This document shows, one piece after another, positions 32,807-44,685 of a stretch of DNA of 64,000 nucleotides. The stretch comes from Oscarella lobularis (taxonomy: Eukaryota; Porifera; Homoscleromorpha; Homosclerophorida; Oscarellidae). A program made the position numbers and the translations under genes. Where the stretch lies: positions 744,001-808,000 of the forward strand of contig NC_089176.1 in the NCBI RefSeq assembly GCF_947507565.1, read 5' to 3'. How positions within the stretch are numbered: position 1 is the stretch's first letter; each line of letters begins with the position of its first letter. Below the pieces are notes generated by a model. It worked only from the letters and a program-made list of their open reading frames with translations. It ran no database searches and had not been told where the DNA came from.

Positions 32807-33685
32807 ATGTCGGGAAAATGGCAGTTTCTGCTTCTTTTAGGACTCTGTCTCGTCGCCATGGCTGTCTATAAAACGTACTGGAAACGCCAAAAAGCTCCAC
32901 AAGGAGAGAAACAAAGCAGCGCAATCGAAAGAGCTCAGCCACCTGAGAAACAAAGTACGGAAGAAACATCTCTCCAACACGGCGACAACAGAGCATCGCC
33001 AATCAATACCCTCGTTCCCTGCTCGTCTGTAGAGAATTCTAAATCGGCGAAAGCGATCATAGAAACGGGTAGATCCTCTACAAACATTTTCTATCGTCGA
33101 TCGCGTCCGGTCGAGCGAGAGCCTCTCGCTATTCGTCTCGTTCTCTTGCACGGCGCGCGATTCACGTCGGAAACGTGGCTAAACCTAGGCACGCTTCGAC
33201 GTCTCGCCTGTCTCGGCTACGAAACGTTCGCGTTCGATTTACCCGGCTTCGGCGAGAGCTCCGAATCGAAATCGAGCGAGAAAACGTTGCTGGGGTCGTT
33301 GGTCGACGAATTCGAATGGGATCGCTTCGTAATCGTTTCTCCTTCGATGAGTGGACGTTATGCGTTGCCCTACGTCCTGTCGCCTCCAGCGTCGCGGTCC
33401 GGCCTCGTTGCCTATGTTCCTATAGCTCCCGTCGTTGATCAGTCGTACGACTCCGATCGACTCCTCAGGTCGATTGATGTAAAGGTTTTTCAAATTCGCG
33501 GGGAAAATGACGAGAGCATTGGGAGGAAGGCCGCTGAAGTTTTGTCTCGTGTGCCTGGATATGAAGAGTACGTGATGAAGGATAGTGGTCACGCGTGCTA
33601 TCTTGATCATCCCGACGTGTTTCATGAAGAGATTGTCAAAATTTTGAACAGTCTAGATAAAGGAAAAGTGACTTTTAGTAGATAA
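32807..33685 (+). CDS. ABHD14: ABHD14-type alpha/beta hydrolase
   Basis: Single-exon 292-residue alpha/beta hydrolase of the ABHD14A/B family; the vertebrate B form is described as a lysine deacetylase/acyltransferase. An N-terminal membrane anchor (FLLLLGLCLVAMAVYK, residues 7-22) is followed by a basic stretch and a low-complexity linker, as in the membrane-bound A form. Core family signatures are LVLLHGARFTSETWLNLGTL, FDLPGFGESSES, the nucleophile in SPSMSGRYALPY, LVAYVPIAPVV, the acid in RGENDES and the His in KDSGHACYLDHP. The Ser-Asp-His triad is therefore complete. It lacks introns, unlike its neighbours, and ends 316 bp before the convergent cysteine-module gene. Confidence 0.92.
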   Translation: MSGKWQFLLLLGLCLVAMAVYKTYWKRQKAPQGEKQSSAIERAQPPEKQSTEETSLQHGDNRASPINTLVPCSSVENSKSAKAIIETGRSSTNIFYRRSRPVEREPLAIRLVLLHGARFTSETWLNLGTLRRLACLGYETFAFDLPGFGESSESKSSEKTLLGSLVDEFEWDRFVIVSPSMSGRYALPYVLSPPASRSGLVAYVPIAPVVDQSYDSDRLLRSIDVKVFQIRGENDESIGRKAAEVLSRVPGYEEYVMKDSGHACYLDHPDVFHEEIVKILNSLDKGKVTFSR

Positions 33686-34001
33686 TTTTTAGATTAGACC
33701 ATTTACTCTTCTATATCTAAACATCTTACTCAAAACTGCAGCACAAGATGAGACAGCTTGCTGCCTCAGGTTGCCAACCGTCGGCTGCATACAATGCACG
33801 TTTATTATTCATACATAAACACAAGCGCGCAGGCAAATAGATATACCATGTATGTACATTTGGACAAAAGATTTATATTGTAACAGAAGTGTACGCACAT
33901 TGGAGATCATCACATCAAAGATGAGACTCTAATTAGCCGTCGATTCTACGGAAAAAGACACGCAATGCCTTGTTACAAGATGAATGACGTGGTATGATGA
34001 A
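33686..34001. other. Convergent 3' intergenic region
   Basis: A/T-rich 316 bp between the ABHD14-like stop and the stop of the minus-strand cysteine-module gene. It should hold both polyadenylation regions. No gene seen. Confidence 0.5.
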
Positions 34002-37000
34002 CTAACCTCTGCATTTCTTCTGGTACGAGGGAAGAGTTGTATTCAGGTACTGGGTCACGTCTCCGTACGTAAAATGCCACGAGCCGTGGCACGTATCCAG
34101 CGTTTTCTTGAGGCACTGGCGTCTTGAAAGCTCCATCGCGCAGTCCATTGTCTCGCCGTCCGCTGGTGACGGGAAGGCGACGAAGCAGTTTGAGACGCCC
34201 TCTATGAAACAATCGGACGAGCAGTTTTGAGCTTCAAAAAGCGAATTGGCATATTTCAAATCATCCGACAGTATCTCGTTTGACGAAGCGGCGCAGTGAG
34301 TAGTGCTAAATATGACGCAGGACAAATAGCCGCACGTCTCTTGCACATCATAGAAGTCCACGTAGTTCATGCACTTTGTCACTGCACTTTTATAGCACGA
34401 ACCTATTACGGCATAGGATGTCTCATTTGTAGTTTGCTGAACATACTAATTAAATTTCTCACCGCTTTTTTGACAAAGAAATCGATTCGTCATTGCCTCT
34501 AGATGAGACTTTGCCAATGAGGCAACGTAGACGCTGTTCGGCGACGTCGAATTGAGACAAGGCGAAAGATAGGGTTCAGAGCAACTCTCAAAATTCTCCA
34601 TAGCCACGCAGTAGGCCCTGATGCTACTTTCGTAAGACGTCTAGTAGGAATGAGACGAGAAATTGACAATGCACGCTTAGAAGTTAGTTATATAGTCACT
34701 CTCACCTGAGCCTTCAATTCAAGATGCTTAGCAAAGCCTGCTTTAGCTAGCACAGTCAAGCAGCCCTCAATTTGAATCCAGTTGCACGTTTCAATGTCTA
34801 ATAGAAAAACCGAGACACGTAATTCCAAATCGTTTACACGATAAGCCTCTGGCATACGATAACAGGAAACTCACCGCAATCGTTCTCATCTATGCCATCA
34901 TTGCAATCACTGTAACCGTCGCATAAAGACCCGTGCGGTAGACAGACGACGCTGGCCCCCCAACGATTTCTACAAGCCATCTCATACGCGTTGCACCTCG
35001 CTGCAGTACAAGCAAATATATTCTCCCTCCAAAAAAAGAACGCATCATCTATGACCGTACCGTTACTGAGACACTGTTTCTTGTAGATCGTCGAGCCGAC
35101 GTACGCCGCCAAATCAATCAACCGCTTCATGACCGGATTCGTTGGCGGACAGGTTAAGGCTCTGGCATCGACGCACATTTTGAAAGCGACGGTGAGATTG
35201 CACGCGTGGTCTCGATCATTGCCATAGAGCGTCTTAATCTTCAGAAGAAAAAGGTGAGCCGCCTGTTTTTTTTCAATGTGTGTCTACTGTACGTGCGCAG
35301 ACCTGATCGGCGAATGGCGCGTTCACGTGAAGAGCTGTGCCCCCGGAAAACAAGATGCGAAGACACTCGTCTTTGGCTTTGTGTCCGCATGTAACTAAAC
35401 GTCAAATCTCTCCGTATACACGCGATCTATTTTTCGATAGATTTTCTCACTTCCGGAACACCATTCTTTGTACTCGTCACTTTCTACGGCGGTCGACAGG
35501 TGGACGATTCGACGCATCTGCTTATCGTCGGAGTACTTGCAATTGTCTCGGAGTGGCTTGAAGCACGCAGTGAATCTGCTCAAAGTAGAACACACGGTCT
35601 TGATCTGGACATTAGCTAGAGTCAGCAGCTAAAAAAGAGAGAGAAAATTCGGCCCTCTATATGTATATCCCATAGTTTTTCTCTCTCTCACCTGTTTCAG
35701 CATTGCACTGTGGTTAGTGAAGTCAGTGTTTCCAAATTCCGCGTTCAACTTGGCCCACGGTCCCACGCAAAGCGAAGTTGTCGTGCTATCGCACATGGGG
35801 AGATGTCCTGTGCAAGAGCACGCGTGAAACGAAAAGGGAAATGTTGTCGAGCTTCTTCATTACTTCTCTTCTCGACGCAAATGTTTCGATAGTGCGACGT
35901 TTTTACGTAAACCAGTGCATTTCGTTCAGCTTGCAGGCGAGAATGCTGAGGCGGACACGACTTCATCAACGTAGTGGAGCAGGACGACGAATTGGCTAGT
36001 GCTCTGCACACGACATTGGCGCCGTTCTCCGTCAAAGCTCTCAGCTGAAAGATTCGCCCACGAATTAATTAAAAAAAAAACAGAAGGTGACGTAGTCTAA
36101 GGCTTGCCTGAGCGGAATAATCCGCCGATACGCTGAGATTGAAAGGAGGGAAATTGAATTTGTTTTCATTGTGAAAAGGAGCAAAGCAATTTTTAACAGC
36201 AGTCACGTTGCAGCCTTGGGGGGGGGGGGGGGGACAAGAGATAGAATTCACCTTTGTTCTCTACGTGAGCGCGAGAATTTACTGTTGTGACACGCTCTCT
36301 CGTATTCGATTCTTCGCGTGAGTGCAACCAGGCTAAAGGCGCGATGCAGGAGAGCATCGTCGGAGTACTTGCAATCTCTCTTGATTGGGTCAAAGCACGC
36401 GACAAAGTTAGACAAAGCAGAGCACATGGTCTCCGCTTCGTCGTTTCTTTCCTTCTCTAGAGCTTTGAGCTGGAGAGCGCTTAGAGAGCTAGCCAACTTT
36501 GGGATATGTGTTACCACTACCTGCTTAGCTAGAGGCTGAGTCCAATTTATGAAGGGAAATTTGAGCCATTTGCGAAGGCAAACTTCGGCTGCTTTGCGAT
36601 CACATTGCTTCAAACGTCCTATAAGAATAAATAGGGTTTACCCTACCCTAAGCGATTCTCCTTTGTCTGACTGTTTCTTTTGATGCAGAAATCGCGATAG
36701 AAAGCGGAATTTGTGAAGGCTAGGGCACGCCGTTCGTTTTTCAAATGAACGATCTCGGCTCTGCACGTGAGATTCAAGGGAGCAAAGCACGACGCCGAAT
36801 CAAGGAGAGCCTTGCACACGCGCTCGGCACCGAATTCACTGAGCTTCAAAAGCTAAAAAACAACTATATATAGAGATCATTGCTTAGATATAATATTCAT
36901 CTTGCCTCGTCGGACCATTGGTCGGTCGATAGGTTGATTGGCGGGAAGACGGCCCGCCCCTGCGCGAAACCGGAAAAGCACTGCTTCGCTTCATCGACGT

Positions 37001-37816
37001 CACATCCTGAGGGGAGGAGGCGGAGCCGAGAGAGAAAAAATTTCTGAGAATCAGGTGAGGGTGGCCTGACGTTTTGGCAAACCCACCGCACGCGGAAACG
37101 GATTCGTCCAAGCCGTCGGCACAATCCGACAGCCCGTCGCAAAATCCTCCCCGGAGACACGTGGGACTCCAACGTCCGAGACAGGCGAGTTCCCCGGAGC
37201 GACAGACAGCTAGAAATGCACCAGACAATAATGGCGTGAGAACGAGCGTCTATATCCCGATCGAAACGCTTCCTACCGTCGCTAAAGCACTGGCTAACGT
37301 AAACAGACGAGCCGACGTAGGCGTCGATTCTTCCCACGATGTTGAGAAGGAGAGAATCGGGACGACTGCATTTCAGCGTCTCGACGCAATTGGCGAATTT
37401 GACGAGAGCGACGCAGCCGGCTTGGCGTCGATCGACGTCGAGTCGGCCGATCTGATGTTGTTTTTGATAGAATATGGCCACAGGTATGGTAGGCATCTAA
37501 GTGGCGGTAACCTGATCAGGATAGGAATGTGTCGGCGCGAGATGAATGACATCATTTCCCCCCAGCCGAGGTTCTAGAATCAGAAAGCGGCCGCACTTCT
37601 TTCGAATGATTTCGCCGCCGCAGGTTTCTGTTTCTTTTTTGGGGTCGTGCGGAAAGAAAACGAAAGGAAGACTCCCGTTTAGAAGATGCTTTCGCGCGAG
37701 TGACACGAGGTCACACCTGTTTCGGGCTCAAGTTGAGCCGGTAGAGCGACGACGGCGACGGCGACGATCGTCGTCGCAATTGCGATCGAGTTGAATCGAG
37801 ACGAGAGTTGGCGCAT
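34002..37816 (-). CDS. Secreted protein of about eight repeated cysteine modules plus two LDLa domains
   Basis: Multi-exon gene starting MRQLSSRLNSIAIATTIVAV (signal peptide) and ending SYQKKCRG at 34002. Its core is an 85-110-residue module with half A, C-x(6-8)-C-x(20-30)-Q/E, then a phase-0 intron, then half B, C-x-L-x(5)-C-x(6)-C-x(20-28)-Y-x(3-4)-C. I count modules beginning ETCGGEIIRKKC, GCDVDEAKQC, LKQCDRKAAEVC, SCNVTAVKNC, LPMCDSTTTSLC, ITCGHKAKDEC, DIETCNWIQIEGC and a divergent last one. Modules 1 and 6 (half B ending AYVGSSVYVSQC / AYVGSTIYKKQC) are each followed by an LDL-receptor class A domain (FCDGLSDCADGLDES and LCDGYSDCNDGIDENDC, with the Ca-binding acidic box). Several N-glycosylation sequons. 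A function in adhesion, matrix or ligand binding is inferred from secretion and LDLa only. The cysteine spacing faintly recalls nematode DUF19/T20D4.11-like domains. I do not recognise an orthologue. Confidence 0.75.
36218..36233. repeat. Homopolymer G16 (poly-C in the transcript) at a 3' splice site
   Basis: In the cysteine-module gene, transcribed leftward, this run lies immediately before the AAG acceptor of the exon starting GCTGCAACGTG and forms its entire polypyrimidine tract. Confidence 0.8.
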
Positions 37817-38352
37817 GGTCGCACAGTGCTGTCAATCAAAAAACTGAAAGAACGGGGGAGGGAGAGAATTAGGGAGAGGAAAATTGTGAATTGCAGGAGA
37901 CGGGGGCGCAGAATAAAACAAATCGCGATATAAAAAGGATTGAATACCCTATGTAGTACAGAAAAACAAAAAATACTGTTCAGTTGCTAGATGCCTTATC
38001 AGACATGTGCGCTCGATATCAGATGTTGTTCTACTAATCATCTTGCCTGCTTGGCTTTGCAAAAAAAAGTTGCTATCGTCCAGTGACGGACTGTGCACGA
38101 TTCTGTCGGAGTCTCAGTTGGTGGCGCGTTTTTGCTGGCGGGGCTGCAGTCCCGGCTGGCTTCTGGCTCGCTGCCGAGCGCCCATGCGGCGCCCATGCAC
38201 GCGGCGCGTGCTCAAAAGCACTGGGAATAACGAGAGCCCGCCCGCTCGTCGCCGGATGTCGGTTCTGCTAATTTTAATTTATGCCTTGATGCTCCAGGCA
38301 AAATGCCTTACGTTCACCGTAACGATAGCTACTACTGGGCCCCCCATTTTTT
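37817..38352. promoter_or_regulatory. Divergent promoter region, cysteine-module gene / HAGH
   Basis: 536 bp between two divergent start codons. The half next to 37816 is AG-rich; the half before 38353 is GC-rich with repeated gcgcccatgc/gcgcccatgcac. A long open frame on the + strand (38007-38462) overlaps the HAGH start in another frame and looks like a shadow. No separate gene is supported. Confidence 0.5.
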
Positions 38353-39607
38353 ATGTGGAAAAGACTATTCTCTTCGCGGTTTATACGAAGCATGAAGATC
38401 CGTCCCGTTCCCGCGTTGCAAGACAACTACATGTACCTGCTGATCGACGAGAAAACGCATAAGGCGGCCGCAATCGATCCCGTTGAACCGGAAAACGTAG
38501 CCAAAGCGATAGCGAAGATGTGCATAGCATTCCATTCCTCTGCAACAGATCATTTCGGCTGCGAAAGAAGAAGGAGTCGAAATAGGGACAGTATTGACTA
38601 CCCATCATCATTGGTAGTGCGTACATGTAACGTTTGCACGATTATCCGGGTATACAGACACTGCCAATATTTCTGACGTCATACTTGTAGCCAAATTAGT
38701 GTTGCAGCTACTAGAATGCCTGAACGGGCCGTAATCCCTCTTTCCTCATCAGGGATCACTCGGGTGGAAACGAAGCTATAGCCAAACTGATTCCCAAAGT
38801 ACCTGTATATGGTGGGGACAAGCGGATTGGAGCGTTGACGCACGAAGTGACTCACAATAGCGAATTCAAGGTGATGCAACGTCTCGTGGCATCTCATTTC
38901 ACTGTTCAATCATCTCGTTCTCCAGATTGGGTCTCTGTCAGTCCGATGTCTCTTTACGCCGTGTCACACGTCTGGCCACATATGCTACTACGTCGTGGAT
39001 GAGGAAAACGATTCGTCTGTTGTGTTCACCGGTGAAAGAATATATAATATTATTGATTGTGCTCTTATCATTGTTTTTAGGCGACACTCTTTTTCTGGGT
39101 GGATGCGGAAGATTCTTTGAGGGAACGGCCGACCAAATGCACGCGGCACTGATTGAAATTCTGGGAAAGCTTCCAATGGAAACGGTCCGGCCTGCTTTTC
39201 AAAAAAAGATATTGATACGTTTTACTAGAAAGTCTACTGTGGCCACGAATACGCTGCCAGCAATTTGAAATTTTGCTCAGTTGTCGAACCGGATAACGCG
39301 GATCTTAACGCAAAAATTGCCTGGGTCAAGGTAAAACTCCTCTCCCTCACAACTCCCTCAAAAACACGAGACTCCGTATAGGAAAAACGAGACGAGGGAC
39401 TTCCCACCGTTCCGTCGACGCTGCGCGAAGAGTTTACCTATAATTGCTTCATGAGAGTGAAGTTCGTGGTGGTATATTGACTGCAAAAATTGCTGACGGA
39501 TTTTTCTCCTCAGCGTCGATTCGGTGAAAGCCCACGTCGGAGAAAGCGATCCCGTCAAAGTGATGGAGAAACTGAGAGAAGAGAAGAACTCCTTTCGTCC
39601 CAAGTAG
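38353..39607 (+). CDS. HAGH: Hydroxyacylglutathione hydrolase (glyoxalase II)
   Basis: Hydrolyses S-D-lactoylglutathione to D-lactate and glutathione, the second step of methylglyoxal detoxification; a binuclear metallo-beta-lactamase-fold enzyme. Eight exons: 38353-38496, 38549-38613, 38753-38870, 38926-39031, 39081-39184, 39229-39330, 39382-39461 and 39514-39607; phases close to 270 residues. Metal motif THHHWDHSGG (split by intron 2), then [45 protein letters not shown] and [19 protein letters not shown] are all as in animal HAGH. Two in-frame starts exist: 38353 gives the basic leader [13 protein letters not shown], and 38392 gives [19 protein letters not shown] (257 residues), the cytosolic form. 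Vertebrate HAGH uses the same mitochondrial/cytosolic dual-start arrangement. It converges on the formin gene with a 97-bp gap. Confidence 0.96.
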
Positions 39608-39704
39608 ATAGATACGTAGACGCTACGATTAGTGTTGCCACTTACTTGTCTGCTTATCATCATCGTTTTGTGATACAATACAACTGATTATACTGTGACC
39701 GTGA

Positions 39705-42700
39705 TTAGAAAAAGGTTTCCGAAGGGGCTTTCTTTGCTGCGGCTTTAGGTTCTTCTGCCTCCTCGCTTTCCGTTTTCTTTCTTGGTTTGAGTGCTATGCG
39801 AAAATCGGGTCGATCGCCGCTCGATTCGGTTGGCCTATCTTTCTTCTTCTCCAGTTCTTCGAGTGTCGATGCGTTGATTTTGCGACGTTCGAAAATGGTT
39901 TTGAATTCGTCTAGCGGGTTCGTTTTGGCGGTGGCAGAAGAGGACGTTGCTTTCGTTGTGGTCTTGTGTTTCTGGAGTCTTTCCTGCCACAACTTACGAA
40001 TAGAGACGTTACAATCGCGTCAAAATTGATGGAAACCTGTCGCTCTTTGTCTCTCTTTTCCTGCTGCAATCTCTGCTTTTCTTTAGCTGTCATTTCGTCT
40101 AGTGTACTCTACAAACAACGGAATAGCAAGGGGTTTGTTTATGAACGATTCTCGTACTTCGAAATCCGTCAGAAAGACAGTAAACGTCTCGAAAAATTCG
40201 TCGGATCTGGTCTTCGCCGGATCCTCTCCAAAAAACGACGCCGCTTTCGAAAATTCTTCATTCATCTGAGTCTGAAGAGTCAGCAGAGTGTGCATTTTGC
40301 TTGAAGCATCCGCCAGAAATGTCTAAATACACATCGTTATCACGAGAAAAGACTAAAACGTACACAGACCGTCATTGACTCTCGAAAATTATCCTTTTTA
40401 GAATCAACGTCATCTTGGGATCGGTAATTTTCAACGTGATCCGAAATCGACTGCAAAAAAATGAATTCTCGCTACGAAGTCGCAGAGTTCTTTCACTCAC
40501 TTTCAAGCCCTCCCTAAGTTCACCAACTTCAGCACCCAACGTTTTACTAGACACTGAGACGACACAACACCGGGAATTGAATGCGAGCATGAACTACAGT
40601 AAGCATTAGACCTTTAGCTGCAGACGCTGCGTGTGATAGTTCATTCTTGACTTTCAAAATTTCGGGGCAATTCGTCTGCACCGTCTTGACAACGAAATGA
40701 AGAAGAGTCGCCTTTCCGTCGCTTGTTTTTGTTGACTTCAACTGGGAAACGAAAGAAATCAAGGCTATGGAGCAGACGGAAAGGCGCCGAGTGACGTACT
40801 TTCGGTAATATTCCAATTCTAAAGCCCGCAGCTCCCGCCGTTCTTGCGTTGCCCGCATTCATGTAGTTTCCCACAGTCAAAACGATCTATAGATTTAGCA
40901 GCAATCACGTTCACTGAGTACAATAGCCAACTATGCTACCAACTTGAAGTAACTTCTTGAATTGAGCACTTTTCTGGACTTCAACCGAGGCAGCTATAAT
41001 ATTTTCAAGATCCTAGAAATAAAATTCGACGAAGTGGCAGCTCTCCCCTTTTTTGTCTTTACAGGTTTAATTTCTTCGACTTTTTCCTGAAAGTGAATAC
41101 GAAATGCCATTGCGCCTACTCGCGCTTTGTACGACGGCACAGTGCTCATCTAAAAAGACCGTTTGTTTTATTAAAACCAGAGACTTTGCCACTCACTATC
41201 ATGCTAAATCTGTCCGCCTTGCTCAGCTTCTCAACGTCTCCCTCAAATCGTTTGTAGGCGAGGATCTGTCGAACAGGATTCTGTTCCAGACTCTGTCTGA
41301 CTCGTGGATGCCTTACTTCGCTCATTTCTGGTGCGTACATTTCCATCTGCTTCAAGTGCTGCTCGGAAAACGACCGATCGTCCATCGTTAGCACCGCTTC
41401 TCTAATCTCTTCGAAAGACATTTTCAAATGTCCGATGAGAATAGCTAAAAGATGGTGTTGAAATTTGTTCAAGGAGGATAAGGCACAGTACATATATTGT
41501 AGGATTTTTTGGGATCCAGGACTTGTTTCTTAGCAACTGCAGTCCCCTTCGTTTCTATAAAAATAAAAGGTCTGATGTGGAAAAATGAGATTTTATCCTT
41601 AGAGCATACGAGAAGTCTTTCCTCCCACAGCGAACTGTTGTTTCAGTTCCAGAAACTCAATCGCACCTTCTAAGTCAGAGCTATCTATCTGCAGACAAAC
41701 TAGGCTCAACTGTTACTGTTATAGCGACCAAGTAGGCCAACCTGCGCCCACACTGTATCTTCCAGATTTCCTGGCGTCAACTTTTCCCAATTGACTTGCT
41801 TGATGCGAGCCTGACGTCCGGACGCAACCCCTCCTATAGGTGGAGGTGGAGGAATGCCACTGCCACCTCCCGGTGGAGGAGGAGGAGGAGGCGGCGGCGG
41901 CGGCGGCGGCGGCGGCACACCGGATACACCTGATGCAGAAGGCGGAGGGGGAGGAGGAGGTGGTGCCGTGACAGCGTTTGGGCCTACAACATCAGAACAT
42001 AACCCGGTGAACTTTTAATTACAAAATGCCTTCTCTTACTCGACTTGGCGTTTCGCTTTTCCGCTGATTTTGGTTCACTTTTTGCCGTCTCTTTCTCTTT
42101 AGATTCAGAATTGCCAGTGCTTCTCGTTTCGTTGACATTCGGGCTGGACTTGTAGCCGAGAAGAGAGCTAAACGACACCGCTTTTTCTTCAGGAACTTAG
42201 AGAGAAAAACAATGAAACGGCGCTCGAAGCTGTTACGACATTTACGGTACTTGCGTTTCCAAAAGCTGTCACGGGCGCTTCAGCGCAGTCAGAGTCTCCG
42301 CTAACTAGAAGAGAGACAGAGAAAAAGAATGAAAACTTTAGCAGACAACCTTACTTGTGCTAAGCCGTTCGGGTCCTCGAGAAAAACTTCCCGTTCTCGT
42401 GCGCACTTCCTCTTCGCCCGTACCTTCGCGAATTGCTCCGAGAGCTACGAAATCCAATGTTGAAAAGAGAGATTAGCGAAGAAGCTCGTACTCTGCATCC
42501 CGCCCATCCTAGCGACGCCAATTTGTCTCGATTTCATTGTCGTGGTCGTTTTCAGCGAACTGCTGCTTTGCGGAGAGAGTTTGCCCAGTTGGACGCGATA
42601 CAGAACATCTTCCACCTCTTCCCCGCCCCTCGCACTTACAACAGGCTTTTTATCATCTTCAGAGCGTAACTGCAGTTTAACCGCTACAATAGTGCCATTG

Positions 42701-44673
42701 TCTTTACCTCTGCTGCTAACGATTGCCGCGATTCTGTCAAATTCAGTCTGCTCGGTTTTCGGAAGAAGCTGACAGACGTCGTGAAGGAGGCTCAACTTCA
42801 TCTGTGTATCAAAAACGACTGCAAGAGACTCGACCAGGCGTTTCACGTCCCTTTAATTAAAGAAATACAATCTCATCGCCCGTCCTATGAAGAAGTCACC
42901 TATCGAATACCTGTTGCTATTGAACGAAGCGAGACAGACCCCGACAGATTTTCGCTCGTGAGGAGTCAACAAGGCAGCCATCTAAAAAAATCGCGTTTTC
43001 CTCCAAATATCAAATATACACTCCTCCCTCTCCGTATACTCGAGATTGAAAATCCCTCGATTGCCTTCTCGTTTTCTCTCGCTCGTCGACGATCTTGGGC
43101 TCGAGGCGTCCCACGGAAACGCTCCGCTTCGAGTGCGACGCGTCGACAAGCAAAGTCGGACGACTTCCGCTGCCCTTGAGCAGACGAACGACTTCGCCGC
43201 GCGATCTCGATCGCACGTCGATGCCGTTGATTTCGAGAATGCGATCGCCCGGCTGAATGCCGCCTTTGTGCGCGGGCGAACCTGTTACGGCTCAATAGAT
43301 TTAGAAAACGATGCCGAATTTTTCGTCTTCACCGCGATCGACTTGTTTTATGAAAACGGGCGCCGATCCGCTGAGCACGAAGCCGAATTCCTCCGATCCT
43401 TTAACAATTTTCACTGATCGAGGTCCAGTGGGAAAGTTTACGTTTGGCATGCTGCTGTAGACATTTGCATCCCTGAGTACACAGAGACGGCTTAATTAAT
43501 TAAGCGAAAAAACGGCCATTCGCGTATTTTCGTGCTTACGATTGCGAACCGAGCCCAAGACTAGGCTGCGACGACTGTCGTTTTCCCATACCTCCTTGAT
43601 TTGTAATCATAATTTCGCCGTCCATTTTTACGGCGACGTCGTAGAGAGGTTGATGGCGCGGCGGAACGAAAAGTCTATTCAAGAACGCATTGCGTCACTT
43701 AAAACTAAAGCGGAGGCCCAAAATTCGGGTCTGGGGGCCCCAATTCGAAATTAGACGGAGTCTCTTTTATTGACGCTCGGAAGGGAGGGACCTCATTGTA
43801 CCTGATCTCCTTGAGGAGGCGTCTCTCAACAGGTGTGGTCAAAATGGATATACACGCCCGCGACAGACGATCGACAGATCGATCTCTTGCGTAGTCCTTC
43901 AAAGCGAGCGTTATCAGCGTCTTCTTCTCGTCGTTTCCGTACAAATAGTAGTTCATCTGACAAAGAAAAAGATATCGAGAAAAAAGTCTCACGAACGGGT
44001 CGAGAATTTTCGGCCGACTTTTTGAAAAAACGATTTGGCCTTGTGATAGCGGTTCGAACGCGAGCTGTGCCAGCCGTCGACGCTGTCTCGCGACGTCGTA
44101 TCGAGCGACTCGATCCCGCTGGGAATGACGACGAGACGCACGGTGTCGTCGGCTTCGCGAATCAACTTCTCCACCTGCAGTTTCGTCGCATATTGAACGT
44201 CCTCGCCGTTCGCCTACAACAGAAGGGAGAAAAGAGAAAGACAAGCGACTATCACGTGCGACGAAGTTGGAAGAAGAAAACGAGGCGTTTCCACCGACTT
44301 GAAGAATCATGTCGCCCGATCGAAGCCCGGCGGCGCGTCCAGGACTGTCGACGTCGACCGAGCGCACGAATATAGGCCCGTTTCCGCGCAGCGTGAATCC
44401 GAAACCGCCGCTGGAACCGCGTCTGATCTCAATCGTGCGGACGCGCGAGATGACGGAGAGGACGGGCGGAACCCTGTCCGATTGCCGCGCTAAATCTTTC
44501 ACTTCGTCGACAGTCGACTGCTGAACGTTGCGTCCGTTCAATTCCATGATTTGATCGCCGACTTGAAGGCCGGCGCCGCGCGCCGAGCCGTCTTCGTCGA
44601 CGCAGAGAATGACGACGGGTCGGCCGCCGCCGACGCTGAAGCCGAACGACTCCGGCCAGGCGGAGTTGTTCAT
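39705..44673 (-). CDS. Delphilin-like formin (PDZ-PDZ-HN-PDZ-FH1-FH2)
   Basis: Actin-nucleating formin of the delphilin (GRID2IP) type, the formin class carrying PDZ domains. N-terminal PDZ 1 (ESFGFSVGGGRPVVILCV, ARGAGLQVGDQIMELNG) starts at 44673. PDZ 2 (GGFGFTLRGNGPIFVRSVD, GRAAGLRSGDMILQVG) follows, then a harmonin-N-like helical domain at about 43990-43790 (KKTLITLALKDYARDRSVD, RRLLKEIRY), PDZ 3 at about 43450-43110 (EEFGFVLSGSAPVFIKQVD, KGGIQPGDRILEING), a Ser/Lys-rich linker, FH1 with a long polyproline run (about 41990-41850), and FH2 from QARIKQVNWEKLTPGNLEDT onward, including HLKMSFEEIREAVLTMDDR and GNYMNAGNARTAGAAGFRI. The basic C-terminus ends KKAPSETFF at 39705. About 25 introns. 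In vertebrates delphilin links delta2 glutamate receptors to actin; no such partner can be assumed here. The start follows a poly-C/TAG sequence that resembles an acceptor, so an upstream exon is possible. Confidence 0.88.
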
Positions 44674-44685
44674 CTATCCTCGCTC

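Noticed and set aside
38007-38462. 151-codon + frame before HAGH with a hydrophobic start
   Set aside because: It runs through the HAGH start in another frame and has no recognisable features.
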